Assembly (NCBI GenBank): GCA_937980625.1
Contig: CALJPJ010000080.1
Location: 1-10,293, forward strand
Origin: an uncultured Bdellovibrionales bacterium
GTDB lineage: Bacteria > Bdellovibrionota > Bdellovibrionia > Bdellovibrionales > UBA1609
Direction: 5' to 3'
DNA: 10,293 bases
Made by a program: the position numbers and the translations under genes. The notes under the pieces were generated by a model. The model did not search any database, had not been told where the DNA came from, and saw nothing but the letters and a program-made list of their open reading frames with translations. Of the stretch, positions 1-7,122 are shown one piece after another. Position 1 is the first letter of the stretch; every line of letters starts with the position of its first letter.

Positions 1-120
1 AATACAGTTAGAATAAACTATTATTCTATGATTGGAAACTGCCAACCCCTTGTATTTTTTTCACTGAAAACCTTCCCATATTTAATACAATATAAGCTCG
101 TTTACCAAAGGTATATCTAA
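1..120 (+). CDS. possible C-terminal end of an upstream gene (partial)
   Basis: The frame starting at base 1 is open from the window edge to a TAA at 118-120, about 39 codons. The other two plus frames meet stops within the first 15 bases. The encoded tail is rich in aromatic and hydrophobic residues (Tyr, Phe, Leu, Ile) with a few Arg and Lys, and ends in RYI. An internal ATG at 28 has no good Shine-Dalgarno, so if the frame is real it probably enters from the left. I do not recognise the family. A 39-codon open stretch can arise by chance, so this is weak. If real, the gene ends about 97 bp before the lipid operon and could be its upstream neighbour. Confidence 0.3.
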   Translation, partial: NTVRINYYSMIGNCQPLVFFSLKTFPYLIQYKLVYQRYI

Positions 121-170
121 AGCCCAATTTGTCTTTAATAAACGGAGTTAAATAGACTTAAACTAAGCTC

Positions 171-176
171 TATTAT
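171..176 (+). promoter_or_regulatory. candidate -10 element of the lipid operon
   Basis: TATTAT lies about 40 bp upstream of the first operon start, in a very AT-rich leader. The best -35 candidate 17 bp upstream is TTAAAT at 148-153, which matches TTGACA at only three positions. AT-rich DNA makes such matches common, so this is a suggestion only. Confidence 0.2.
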
Positions 177-216
177 ATAGTTACTAAAACATAAATTAAA
201 CAAAGGTCCGTAGCAT

Positions 217-729
217 TTGATACAAGATATTATACTTTTAATTCTTCCCTTAATTGTATCTGTTACACTACATATGCTTGTTGTAAAATGGGATTTTTTT
301 AGCTCACTAAAAATTCCTATTAACACAAAACTCTTCGGTAAGAATAAAACTTACCGAGGCTTAGTTTTTGTTACAATTGCCAATAGTATTATCTTTACAG
401 GTATTGCCTCTTTATCACCAACAAAATTGTTTGCTTGGCCTTTGCCAATAATAGGCGCCATACTAGGAATTACTTATATCCTTTCTGAGCTTCCAAACTC
501 TTTATTAAAAAGATCTCTAGGGATTCCACCTGGTGGTAAAAGTCCAAGTCATCAATTCACACACAGGGTTATTGATCGCTGTGACTCCGCTTTAGGCGTA
601 AGTATAGCCTACACACTTCTTACTAACTTAAACTCCAAAAGCTTTGCCTTATTGTTTCTAGCTGGATTTCTTAGCCATACGGTGTTTAGTTATATTAGCT
701 ATAAATCAGGAATTACAAAATCCTTATGA
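217..729 (+). CDS. CarS/CdsA-like CTP:phospholipid cytidylyltransferase (DUF46-type membrane protein)
   Basis: This is a 170-residue, multi-pass membrane protein, close to the usual size of archaeal CDP-archaeol synthase (CarS) and shorter than bacterial CdsA. Hydrophobic segments lie at about 3-23, 50-66, 74-91, 125-137 and 143-163. FGKNKTYRG (40-48) matches the CarS cytosolic-loop motif. SLLKRSLGIPPGG (95-107) and DRCDSALG (120-127) correspond to the S-x-x-K-R and D-R-x-D parts of the cytidylyltransferase signature that binds metal and CTP. Family enzymes convert CTP plus a phosphatidic-acid-type lipid into a CDP-lipid and pyrophosphate in the membrane. The TTG start at 217 has AAAGG at 202-206 ten bases upstream and a stop codon two codons upstream in frame. 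The gene overlaps the next by ATGA. The exact lipid substrate is unknown; the other genes here suggest a special lipid rather than housekeeping CDP-diacylglycerol. Confidence 0.72.
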   Translation: MIQDIILLILPLIVSVTLHMLVVKWDFFSSLKIPINTKLFGKNKTYRGLVFVTIANSIIFTGIASLSPTKLFAWPLPIIGAILGITYILSELPNSLLKRSLGIPPGGKSPSHQFTHRVIDRCDSALGVSIAYTLLTNLNSKSFALLFLAGFLSHTVFSYISYKSGITKSL

Positions 730-3155
730 TGTACTTACAGAACTTAAACGAAAATCTTGATATTAATAACTATGGAGGAAAAGCCGCCAGTCTATCTTAT
801 TTAATCAGTCATAACATTTCAGTGCCACCTGGCTTTGCTATTAAAAAAAATGCATTTAAAGCTTATTTAGATAATAATAACTTTATCCAAACTATAACCG
901 CAGATATACAAGCCTATCTTGTGAAACTTAAATCTAAAAAGTTAATGGTTCGTAGTTCAGCAATAGGGGAAGACTCACCAGAGCATTCATTTGCTGGCCA
1001 ACTTGATTCTTTTCAAGTGGATAATGATATTGACTCTGTTATAGTGGGCATAAAAAAGTGTTGGGAGTCAATGAACAACCAAAGACTAACAACTTATCAA
1101 GAACTTGATGATAATAAACTCTCAGAAATGGCCGTTATTATCCAAGAAATGATTGATCCTGATTTTGCTGGCGTTTTATTTACATCCTCACCGATGAATG
1201 ATGGAAAGATATATTTAGAGTATGTGAGCGGTCACGCCGAAAGCCTAGTTCAAGGTGAAGTTACACCTCATAGTCTCCAGTTTGATAACTTTAGTGTGGA
1301 GTGCCCGACACAGCCCATGAACTTCAAACAACTACTTAATGAAAGTCACAATATTTTAAAAGCCTACAACAATATTCCCCAAGACATTGAATGGGCCTAC
1401 AAAGACGATATTTTTTATTTTGTACAGTCAAGGCCGATCACAACTCTAAAAGAACGAATAAAATGGTCAAATACTAATGTCAATGAAAACTATCCAGATA
1501 AGCTATCGCCGCTTCTGTACTCCATTGCCAAGCAATCTTATTACCACTATTACAAAAACCTAGCTCTTAGTTTTTACACATTTAAAAAAGAGAACTCGTC
1601 TTATGAAAAGTACTTTGCCAATGCTATCGGTTGCTGGGGACATAGAATGTATTACAACATGAGCTCTATACACCATATTATTCAGTTATCTCCATCCTCA
1701 AAAATGTTAAATAATTCATTTAATGATTTTATTGGTTACCAAAAGAAAAATTCAATTGGCAGCACAATAGGATCATACAGCCAAAAAACTAAATTTTACT
1801 TTATGATTTTATTTCATTTATTTAAATTAAGCTCTTATGTTAAATTTATTGAAAAACGAGTCCATAAGTACTCAACACAATTTTTACATTCAAACTCATT
1901 ACTAACACTGACAAATGCCTTTCACTGTTTTTTACATATTCGTTTTCACTTATGGATTAAGGCTTCTTTCGCTGACTTTTATTCTATGCTATTTCATGGC
2001 CTTTTAGGTAAACTCGTTTCTATAGTTGAGCCCATTAAGTACCAAGGAGTGCAAAATAGCTTAATACAAGCTATTCCTGGCTTAATAAGTAACCAACCTC
2101 TCATTCAAATATGGCAAATTCATAAACTCATTGAACAAAACGAGAATTTTGAAGAGTTATTTTCTAGATCTCCATCAAAAATATTATCAGAATTAAATGA
2201 CAAACCTTTGTATAAAGACTTACAAATGGCAATTCAACAGTATTTAACTGACTGGGGTTACCGCTGCTCAGGTGAGCTCACATTTTTATCTGAAAACTAT
2301 ATAGACAAGCCTGAGTCTCTCATTGAAATTATAAAAGCATTTCGCAAAAACAAACCTGAAGACCCCAAAGCCCTTATTGCAAAAAAATCAAAAGAAAAAG
2401 ATGTACTACTTAAAAGTATTTGCAAAAAATTCAGGCAGCATTATAAATTTAACCTCTTTAAAAAGTTTACAGCCCCAATTTTACTTAAAGTAATAATAAA
2501 GCTCACAACTTTTTCAATTTCATGTCGTGAAAGAGTTCGTTTAAAACAAGCACAAATGTATTACACATTTAAGAAAAACTGTTTGAACATTGGTGGTTTA
2601 TTACAAAAAAATAAAATTTTAACCTTATCTAGTGATATATTCTACTTAACATATAATGAAATTAATATCTTAATTTCGGGAGAGTCGACTGACCCTGATT
2701 ACATAAAAGAATTAGTTTGCTTACGTAAAAAATCACAAGCTAAATCGAGGGTGTATAACTCTTACGTTGAAAGTTTTAGAGAGGAGTTCGGTTTAAGAAT
2801 CATCCCGCAACCTAAAAAACAAGAAAATACTTCTGGCCTATATCAAGGCATACCAGCTTGTGGCGGGAAAGTGACAGGTAAAATTAAAATTTTAGAAAAT
2901 GTTCATGAAATTAAAAAATTAAAAAAAGGAGACATACTAGTTACAAAGCAAACAGACCCAGGCTGGATATGTGCCTTTCCACTCATAGCAGGCTTAATTG
3001 TTGAAAATGGTGGTATGCTTTCACACGGAGCAATTGTATCTAGAGAGTATGGTATTCCAGCCGTTGTTGGCATTGAAAACATAACTCGTTTACTCAATGA
3101 ACAACAAACTATTCACCTAGATGGCGACATGGGAACAGTTCGATGTTTGGACTAG
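726..3155 (+). CDS. PEP-synthase-like / rifampin-phosphotransferase-like dikinase (ATP-grasp plus phosphohistidine domain)
   Basis: An 809-residue soluble enzyme. Residues 1 to about 245 are the PPDK/PEP-synthase N-terminal ATP-grasp domain, with GGKAASL (17-23), VPPGFAI (33-39), VRSSAIGED (75-83), SFAGQ (88-92) and FVQSRPIT near 235-242. Residues about 250-700 resemble the substrate domain of rifampin phosphotransferases: a W-x-N-V-x-E-N-x-P start, WGYRCSGEL near 509 and SSDIFYLTYNEI near 635. The C-terminal swivelling domain carries TDPGW (743-747) and GGMLSHGAIVSREYGIPAV with the expected catalytic His767. There is no PEP-binding TIM barrel, so this is not PEP synthase or PPDK. In the family, ATP phosphorylates the histidine and the phosphate moves to an alcohol, giving AMP and Pi. 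Here, among lipid genes, an inferred role is phosphorylating a lipid or lipid-precursor alcohol; drug inactivation is less likely. The start overlaps the previous stop (ATGA), and only a distant AGGAA (708-712) precedes it, so translational coupling is likely. Confidence 0.8.
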   Translation: MMYLQNLNENLDINNYGGKAASLSYLISHNISVPPGFAIKKNAFKAYLDNNNFIQTITADIQAYLVKLKSKKLMVRSSAIGEDSPEHSFAGQLDSFQVDNDIDSVIVGIKKCWESMNNQRLTTYQELDDNKLSEMAVIIQEMIDPDFAGVLFTSSPMNDGKIYLEYVSGHAESLVQGEVTPHSLQFDNFSVECPTQPMNFKQLLNESHNILKAYNNIPQDIEWAYKDDIFYFVQSRPITTLKERIKWSNTNVNENYPDKLSPLLYSIAKQSYYHYYKNLALSFYTFKKENSSYEKYFANAIGCWGHRMYYNMSSIHHIIQLSPSSKMLNNSFNDFIGYQKKNSIGSTIGSYSQKTKFYFMILFHLFKLSSYVKFIEKRVHKYSTQFLHSNSLLTLTNAFHCFLHIRFHLWIKASFADFYSMLFHGLLGKLVSIVEPIKYQGVQNSLIQAIPGLISNQPLIQIWQIHKLIEQNENFEELFSRSPSKILSELNDKPLYKDLQMAIQQYLTDWGYRCSGELTFLSENYIDKPESLIEIIKAFRKNKPEDPKALIAKKSKEKDVLLKSICKKFRQHYKFNLFKKFTAPILLKVIIKLTTFSISCRERVRLKQAQMYYTFKKNCLNIGGLLQKNKILTLSSDIFYLTYNEINILISGESTDPDYIKELVCLRKKSQAKSRVYNSYVESFREEFGLRIIPQPKKQENTSGLYQGIPACGGKVTGKIKILENVHEIKKLKKGDILVTKQTDPGWICAFPLIAGLIVENGGMLSHGAIVSREYGIPAVVGIENITRLLNEQQTIHLDGDMGTVRCLD

Positions 3156-3748
3156 ATGCCTTCAAAGAATATTTAAAACTTCGCTTCAAACCTTGGCCTT
3201 GGCTAATTTTGCCGCTTATGCTCGCTTTACTCTCTCTAACAAAAATTTCTCAACTAAATATACATTTAATAATTTTTTCTTACGTATTTATTCTTTTTTA
3301 TCGCTTGCTCGATGATCTAATGTGTTTAAACTATGATAAAAAAAATAAGTTAGAGCAGTTTTATTTTGATCAAAAAGTTTCTAGCACTTTATTTAAATAC
3401 CTTACTGTTTTAATTTTTATATTTTTTATATTTATTTTTTATTACTTAAACAATACTAATCTCGTAATACTTAACTTACTTTTAGTTTTTGTTTCTTATG
3501 TTTTGTACATACTATTTAATGACTCAAGAATTATTAACTTTATTTCCTTGTTGAAATATCCAGTTCTAATTTACACGATCAGTAGCAACAATGGCCAATA
3601 TGACTTGGCCTGGCCATTATGGATATTTTTAGTATTTATTATCAATGAATTAATGTCTGAAGGTTATTTAAAACAAAATATACCTTTTATTATTTTTTTA
3701 ACAATTATAAGTTTTACTTTTAAAGTCTATAAATGGAGTATTATATGA
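3143..3748 (+). CDS. small UbiA-like membrane protein (putative prenyltransferase-type)
   Basis: A 201-residue, strongly hydrophobic protein with about six membrane segments. After an N-terminal stretch resembling UbiA proteins (YLKLRFKPWPW, 10-20) and a first membrane helix comes RLLDDLMCLNYD (54-65). Its spaced Asp57, Asp58 and Asp65 look like the first Asp-rich Mg-diphosphate motif of UbiA prenyltransferases. A second Asp-rich motif is not evident: the corresponding region has only NDSR followed by LLKYPVL. UbiA enzymes are usually near 290 residues, so this is short and may lack the last helices. Family members transfer prenyl groups from diphosphates to acceptors in the membrane. The ATG overlaps the upstream gene by 13 bp, with GGGA at 3131-3134 as a likely Shine-Dalgarno. 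The assignment rests on one motif and topology. It could be another polytopic protein or a degenerate, non-catalytic homologue. Confidence 0.5.
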   Translation: MFGLDAFKEYLKLRFKPWPWLILPLMLALLSLTKISQLNIHLIIFSYVFILFYRLLDDLMCLNYDKKNKLEQFYFDQKVSSTLFKYLTVLIFIFFIFIFYYLNNTNLVILNLLLVFVSYVLYILFNDSRIINFISLLKYPVLIYTISSNNGQYDLAWPLWIFLVFIINELMSEGYLKQNIPFIIFLTIISFTFKVYKWSII

Positions 3749-4716
3749 AAACTAGTGAAATGTACACCAAACTCAAAAATCCGCGCCGTTATAAGTTTGA
3801 AAAGGTGAAGTGTTATCAATGTGGTTCAAACAAATCAAGCCACTTCCTTATCGGTGAAGAGGACCTCACTGCTAAGGAAGGTCAATTTAATTATGTACAG
3901 TGTGACCAGTGTGAGCTAGTATACCAAAACCCTAGAATTCATATTGACCAAATCAAAGAGTTTTATGACAATGAATACATTGCTCATCGTAAAAAGAAAG
4001 ACTGGGGATTTTTAACTCCCCTTTATAATCGAGCCATGAGTAAGCATGATAGAGAAAAAGAAAAAATTATTAAGAAGTATGTTAATTTAAATTCTAAATC
4101 TAAAGTTTTAGATGTTGGCTGTGCTGTTGGAACTTTTTTACTTCACCTTAAAAAAATATATAAATGTAAGATTAGTGGCGTTGACTTTAAAGGAGACCTT
4201 AGCTTTCCTGGATTTAAAAAAATAGATTTCCATTGCGGACTTTTTTATGAGCAAAAGCTACCTAAAAAAAGTTTTGACTTAATAACTATGTGGCACTTTC
4301 TTGAACACTGTTACAACCCACCTAAGACTTTAAAAAAAGCACTTGAGCTTGTTAAAGATGATGGTCGAGTTATTATTGAGGTCCCTCGCCTGGACTCGTT
4401 TACCTTTAAGGTCTTTAAAGAGAAGTGGCCATGAGTACAAGCCCCACAACATACTGTTATGTTTGATAAAAATTCTCTTTATAAAATGGTCGAAGAGGCT
4501 GGCTTTGAAGTTGTTGACTATTTAGAGTATGGAGCCTTTCCGTCTTACTTTTACATTTTCGCTGGAGCCTACTCAAAAGTTATTGGCAAAGGTTTGAACC
4601 TAGACAAAATTACCATTCCTTATTTTTTAGGTCAGTTTTTAATGACACCAATACTACTTTTTGAAAAAAAGTTGAACCTATCCATGCAAACTATTATTTG
4701 CAAGAGGCCACAATGA
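3745..4716 (+). pseudogene. zinc-ribbon class I SAM methyltransferase interrupted by an in-frame TGA
   Basis: The reading frame runs 323 codons, with a TGA at codon 230 (4432-4434) and no other interruption. The N-terminal part has a zinc ribbon (Cys23-x2-Cys26, Cys53-x2-Cys56) and a Rossmann methyltransferase core with SAM motif I VLDVGCAVGTFL (121-132), GVDF near 146 and FDLITMWHFLEH, typical of Methyltransf_23-type enzymes. After WP and the stop, the same frame continues with VQAPQHTVMFDKNSLYKMVEE, the expected next part of such proteins, to a TGA at 4714-4716. The ATG at 3745 is preferred over 3733 because GGAG (3735-3738) sits six bases before it and it overlaps the preceding stop as ATGA. 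A 229-residue product retains the SAM site but loses the last quarter. A nonsense mutation, readthrough or sequence error are all possible. The methyl acceptor is unknown. No second frame is involved, so it is not a frameshift. Confidence 0.75.
4432..4434 (+). other. in-frame TGA inside the methyltransferase frame
   Basis: The codons read TGG CCA TGA GTA CAA GCC, in the frame of both the N-terminal catalytic part and the downstream C-terminal part. One base change from a sense codon such as GGA, CGA or AGA would create it. The first possible restart codon in frame is the ATG at 4459, which lacks a clear Shine-Dalgarno. Confidence 0.85.
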
Positions 4717-5441
4717 AATACCTTGTGGCCATTTTGAGAGTTTTAAGTGCTTATACTGGACTACTAATTTGTGGTTCAGTGTGTAGTATATTATATTTAG
4801 TTTCATTTGGTCACCTAAGACGGTTTAACAACGAATATATTGCTCCTGTCATTTGTAAAATAATTTTATTTTGCTTAGGACTAAAAATAAACATTAACTT
4901 ACAACACAAATATGATGAGCCTGGAATATATTTTTTTAACCATAACTCTTACCTCGATCTTTTTGCCATTCCTTGTCTCGCTTTAAAAAATACTCGACTG
5001 ATTACTTCTACTCGAACTAAGAGTAACATCCCTTTGTTGCTATGTAACATCGGTTTTGGCTCATTATTCCTACCCTTCAAGGACCAACCTGAAAAACGAG
5101 TTGATGGCTTTAAATATATCGAAAAAAAAATGACTAACGAAAACTTTAGTGTCATTTGTTCTCCTGAGGGAGTTCACACTTTTAAAAATAAAATTGGTAA
5201 ATTCAATAAAGGTGTGTTTCATATGGCTACAGTTACAAAAAGGCCGATCTACCCCCTTTTTATTGATATTCCAGAAAGAAGCAACCCTCTAGAAAGTTAC
5301 TTTTATAAGTCTGGTCAATTTTCAGTTACATCTCACCCTAAAATTGACACTACAAGTTGGACAATTGAGGATTTAGAAAAAAATCTAGAATCAGTTCGCA
5401 ATCTTTATATTTCACTAAATCACGAGAATGAAAATGCTTAA
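4713..5441 (+). CDS. PlsC-type lysophospholipid acyltransferase family protein
   Basis: A 242-residue protein of normal length for 1-acylglycerol-3-phosphate acyltransferases. An N-terminal membrane segment spans about 10-31. Motif I is NHNSYLD (76-82), with catalytic His77 and Asp82 in the H-x4-D arrangement. Motif III is SPEGVHTF (149-156), keeping the Pro-Glu-Gly core but with Val-His where Thr-Arg is usual. Motif IV is RPIYP (176-180). The family moves an acyl chain from acyl-CoA or acyl-ACP to a lysophospholipid or similar acceptor on the inner membrane. I choose the ATG at 4713 over a TTG at 4698 because AAGAGG (4702-4707) is five bases upstream and the start overlaps the preceding stop as ATGA. 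It sits between a methyltransferase and a thioesterase in the lipid operon. The altered motif III leaves the acceptor open. Confidence 0.85.
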   Translation: MKYLVAILRVLSAYTGLLICGSVCSILYLVSFGHLRRFNNEYIAPVICKIILFCLGLKININLQHKYDEPGIYFFNHNSYLDLFAIPCLALKNTRLITSTRTKSNIPLLLCNIGFGSLFLPFKDQPEKRVDGFKYIEKKMTNENFSVICSPEGVHTFKNKIGKFNKGVFHMATVTKRPIYPLFIDIPERSNPLESYFYKSGQFSVTSHPKIDTTSWTIEDLEKNLESVRNLYISLNHENENA

Positions 5442-5889
5442 GTCATGTTTTGTTATTATATTTTATTTTATTTTTTCAAAGAATAAAATTGATATTAACA
5501 GGTCTACTAGCCATAGCTTTATTGTTTGGCCTTGGCATATTGATTTTAACTTCCATGTTAATAATGCTTATTTTTTAAATTTTGCCAATAAGTCACGTCT
5601 CGAACATTTAGCCCAACAGGGTATATTGCCCTATCTTTTAAAAAGTAAATTTCAAGGCGTTATTAGTAAAAATAAAATTGAGTATAAAAAACCACTAAGA
5701 CTATTTAGCTATTTCAAAATTAATACTCAAATTAGTAGCCTAACAAAGAAAGAGATTGTTTTTAAACATACATTCTATAAAAATGAAGTTGAAATAGCTC
5801 AATGTGATAGCCACGTTAGACTCATTTCGCAAGGCCGTAGCATTAATTTAGACAATAAAATAAAGGCGTTACTAAATGAAAAAGAATAA
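5434..5889 (+). CDS. hotdog-fold acyl thioesterase (4HBT / THEM6-like)
   Basis: A 151-residue protein with a short hydrophobic N-terminus followed by a hotdog domain. The family signature lies near residues 32-53: W-x-W-H-I-D then F-H-V-N-N-A-Y-F, in which the D-x3-H-x-N-N pattern lies on the central helix turn that holds the active site in 4-hydroxybenzoyl-CoA-thioesterase-like enzymes. Such enzymes hydrolyse acyl-CoA or acyl-ACP thioesters. The ATG at 5434 has GAG (5424-5426) seven bases upstream; an in-frame ATG at 5428 lies only one base after it, so 5434 is preferred. It overlaps the acyltransferase by 8 bp. In context it probably releases or edits acyl chains used by the neighbouring acyltransferase and desaturase, or has become a structural helper. 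No direct substrate evidence is visible. Confidence 0.75.
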   Translation: MLKSCFVIIFYFIFSKNKIDINRSTSHSFIVWPWHIDFNFHVNNAYFLNFANKSRLEHLAQQGILPYLLKSKFQGVISKNKIEYKKPLRLFSYFKINTQISSLTKKEIVFKHTFYKNEVEIAQCDSHVRLISQGRSINLDNKIKALLNEKE

Positions 5890-6781
5890 TCTCTCAGCAA
5901 TTTTGCGCCTTATTATTCCCTGTCTTTTGGCTGTCTTTTTCTTTACTTTTTTATCTTCCCAATCCATATATTTTTATATTGCTAGTCAAATTATGGGTGC
6001 CATTTTTCTTGCACAATGTTTTATTTTATTACACGAATTTGGCCATAATTCATTTTTTAATTCAAACATACTAAACTCTATATTTGGCTATTTTGTGTCA
6101 TTCTTTGTTTTTATACCTTTTAAAAATTGGCGAGAAATTCATAGCCTTCACCATAGTTGGGCCGGCTGGAGAGACAAAGACCCAACCACAGAGAACACTA
6201 TGGCTGAACAATACTCTCCAAAACTACAAAAAATAATTAATTTTTGTTGGAAATATTATATCCCTGTATTTACATTGGGTTATAGGTTTGGAACTTACTG
6301 GGGCTCTGCTAAACTACAAAAGCACTTAGATAAAAAGAGTTACTCTCTCTGTCAGTGGCAAAAATATATTTATTCACTCATCTATTTAGTTCTTATAATT
6401 CTTTATCCCAAAGACTTACTCTTATCCTTACCTGCTATTTTAATCAGCTTTATGATTACCGATATTATAACCCTTAGCCAGCATGCCCATATAAAAATGA
6501 AAACCAGCAAAGGTGAAACAGTTAAGCCTTTAAAACCTTCTCTGCAGGCCCATTACTCAAGAAGCCTAATTTTCCCAAAATTTTTTAGTGAGTACTTTCT
6601 TTTTAATATTAATTACCACGAAGCTCACCATCAATACCCTGGAATTCCCTGTTACTTTCTACCAACAGTTAAAATACAATCTACTAATAGTTATTTATTT
6701 TTTCCGTGGCTGAAAAAAGTTAAATCTATGCCTGGAATCGACTTCATATTTAACTCTTCAAAAGTGAGAGATAATTTTTAA
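5876..6781 (+). CDS. membrane fatty acid desaturase
   Basis: A 301-residue polytopic protein with all three histidine boxes of di-iron membrane desaturases: HEFGH (53-57, H-x3-H), HSLHH (89-93, H-x2-HH, followed by W-A-G-W-R-D-K-D-P) and HEAHH (248-252, H-x2-HH). Hydrophobic segments lie at about 8-27, 33-52, 66-82, 163-181 and 183-200, giving the usual layout with boxes on the cytosolic side. These enzymes use O2 and an electron donor to insert a double bond into acyl chains; close relatives include hydroxylases and ketolases. The ATG at 5876 has AAAGG at 5862-5866, nine bases upstream, and overlaps the thioesterase by 14 bp. It is the last gene of the operon. The regioselectivity and whether the substrate is free acyl-CoA, acyl-ACP or intact lipid cannot be read from sequence. 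Confidence 0.88.
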   Translation: MKKNNLSAILRLIIPCLLAVFFFTFLSSQSIYFYIASQIMGAIFLAQCFILLHEFGHNSFFNSNILNSIFGYFVSFFVFIPFKNWREIHSLHHSWAGWRDKDPTTENTMAEQYSPKLQKIINFCWKYYIPVFTLGYRFGTYWGSAKLQKHLDKKSYSLCQWQKYIYSLIYLVLIILYPKDLLLSLPAILISFMITDIITLSQHAHIKMKTSKGETVKPLKPSLQAHYSRSLIFPKFFSEYFLFNINYHEAHHQYPGIPCYFLPTVKIQSTNSYLFFPWLKKVKSMPGIDFIFNSSKVRDNF

Positions 6782-6994
6782 ATTATTACCCATAACTAGA
6801 AACCGACCAGAACAATTTTATCACCTTTATCAACTTTAATTATTTGACTTTAGCACCAAAATTTTAAATCCAGGTTTTATAAAAAAAATTAAAAGTTAAA
6901 CTATTAAATCACTTTAAAGGAAAAATACCATATAATATTAGCTACTTAAGCTACTCCTGACCTGCCATTTCGACTGGTTAGCGATAGGCTTATA

Positions 6995-7026
6995 GTTAAC
7001 TTTACACAAAAAAAATTGTAAATAAC
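6995..7026. repeat. imperfect AT-rich inverted repeat
   Basis: TTTACA at 7001-7006 pairs with TGTAAA at 7017-7022 around a 10-base A-rich loop. GTTA (6995-6998) pairs with TAAC (7023-7026) outside it, with a two-base bulge. It could be a regulator operator or weak hairpin, or chance in AT-rich DNA. It lies about 100 bp before the next gene. Confidence 0.3.
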
Positions 7027-7101
7027 ATAAACCTACCAAAGCAATTATTTTAATAGCTTCCCGTAATTGACTATTTAAAACAACCGTCGTAGACAAACCT
7101 A

Positions 7102-7107
7102 TATACT
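7102..7107 (+). promoter_or_regulatory. candidate -10 element for the small secreted protein gene
   Basis: TATACT matches TATAAT at five of six bases and would put the transcription start about 14 bp before the ATG, leaving just room for the Shine-Dalgarno. A TTGACT at 7067-7072 lies 29 bp upstream, too far for a normal -35. With 17-bp spacing that TTGACT would face TAGACA at 7090-7095, a poorer -10. Confidence 0.3.
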
Positions 7108-7114
7108 TTAGAAC

Positions 7115-7122
7115 TTAAGGAG
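7115..7122 (+). promoter_or_regulatory. strong ribosome binding site
   Basis: TTAAGGAG, a near-complete Shine-Dalgarno, ends five bases before the ATG at 7128. It is the strongest such site in the window and fixes the start of the small secreted protein. Confidence 0.75.

Noticed and set aside
135..326. A 63-codon minus-strand ORF over the operon leader
   Set aside because: It runs antisense into the CarS-like coding region, is low in complexity and lacks family features.
2903..3097. A 64-codon minus-strand ORF
   Set aside because: It lies wholly inside the conserved phosphohistidine domain of the dikinase and is a shadow.
4343..4525. A 60-codon plus-strand ORF across the TGA, considered as evidence for a frameshift
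   Set aside because: It is in a different frame and unlike the family. The two methyltransferase parts share one frame, so a point stop explains the break.
4459..4716. An 85-codon ORF that could be called as its own gene
   Set aside because: It is in the same frame as the methyltransferase, has no Shine-Dalgarno, lacks any SAM site and reads as that protein's C-terminal part.
3745..4716. TGA read as glycine, as in some candidate phyla
   Set aside because: The 809-codon dikinase and all other long genes use ordinary glycine codons without internal TGA, and TGA ends neighbouring genes at exact ATGA overlaps.
6771..6786. AT-only palindrome around the desaturase stop codon, considered as a terminator
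   Set aside because: The stem is all A-T with a two-base loop and no following T-run; such palindromes are expected in this base composition.
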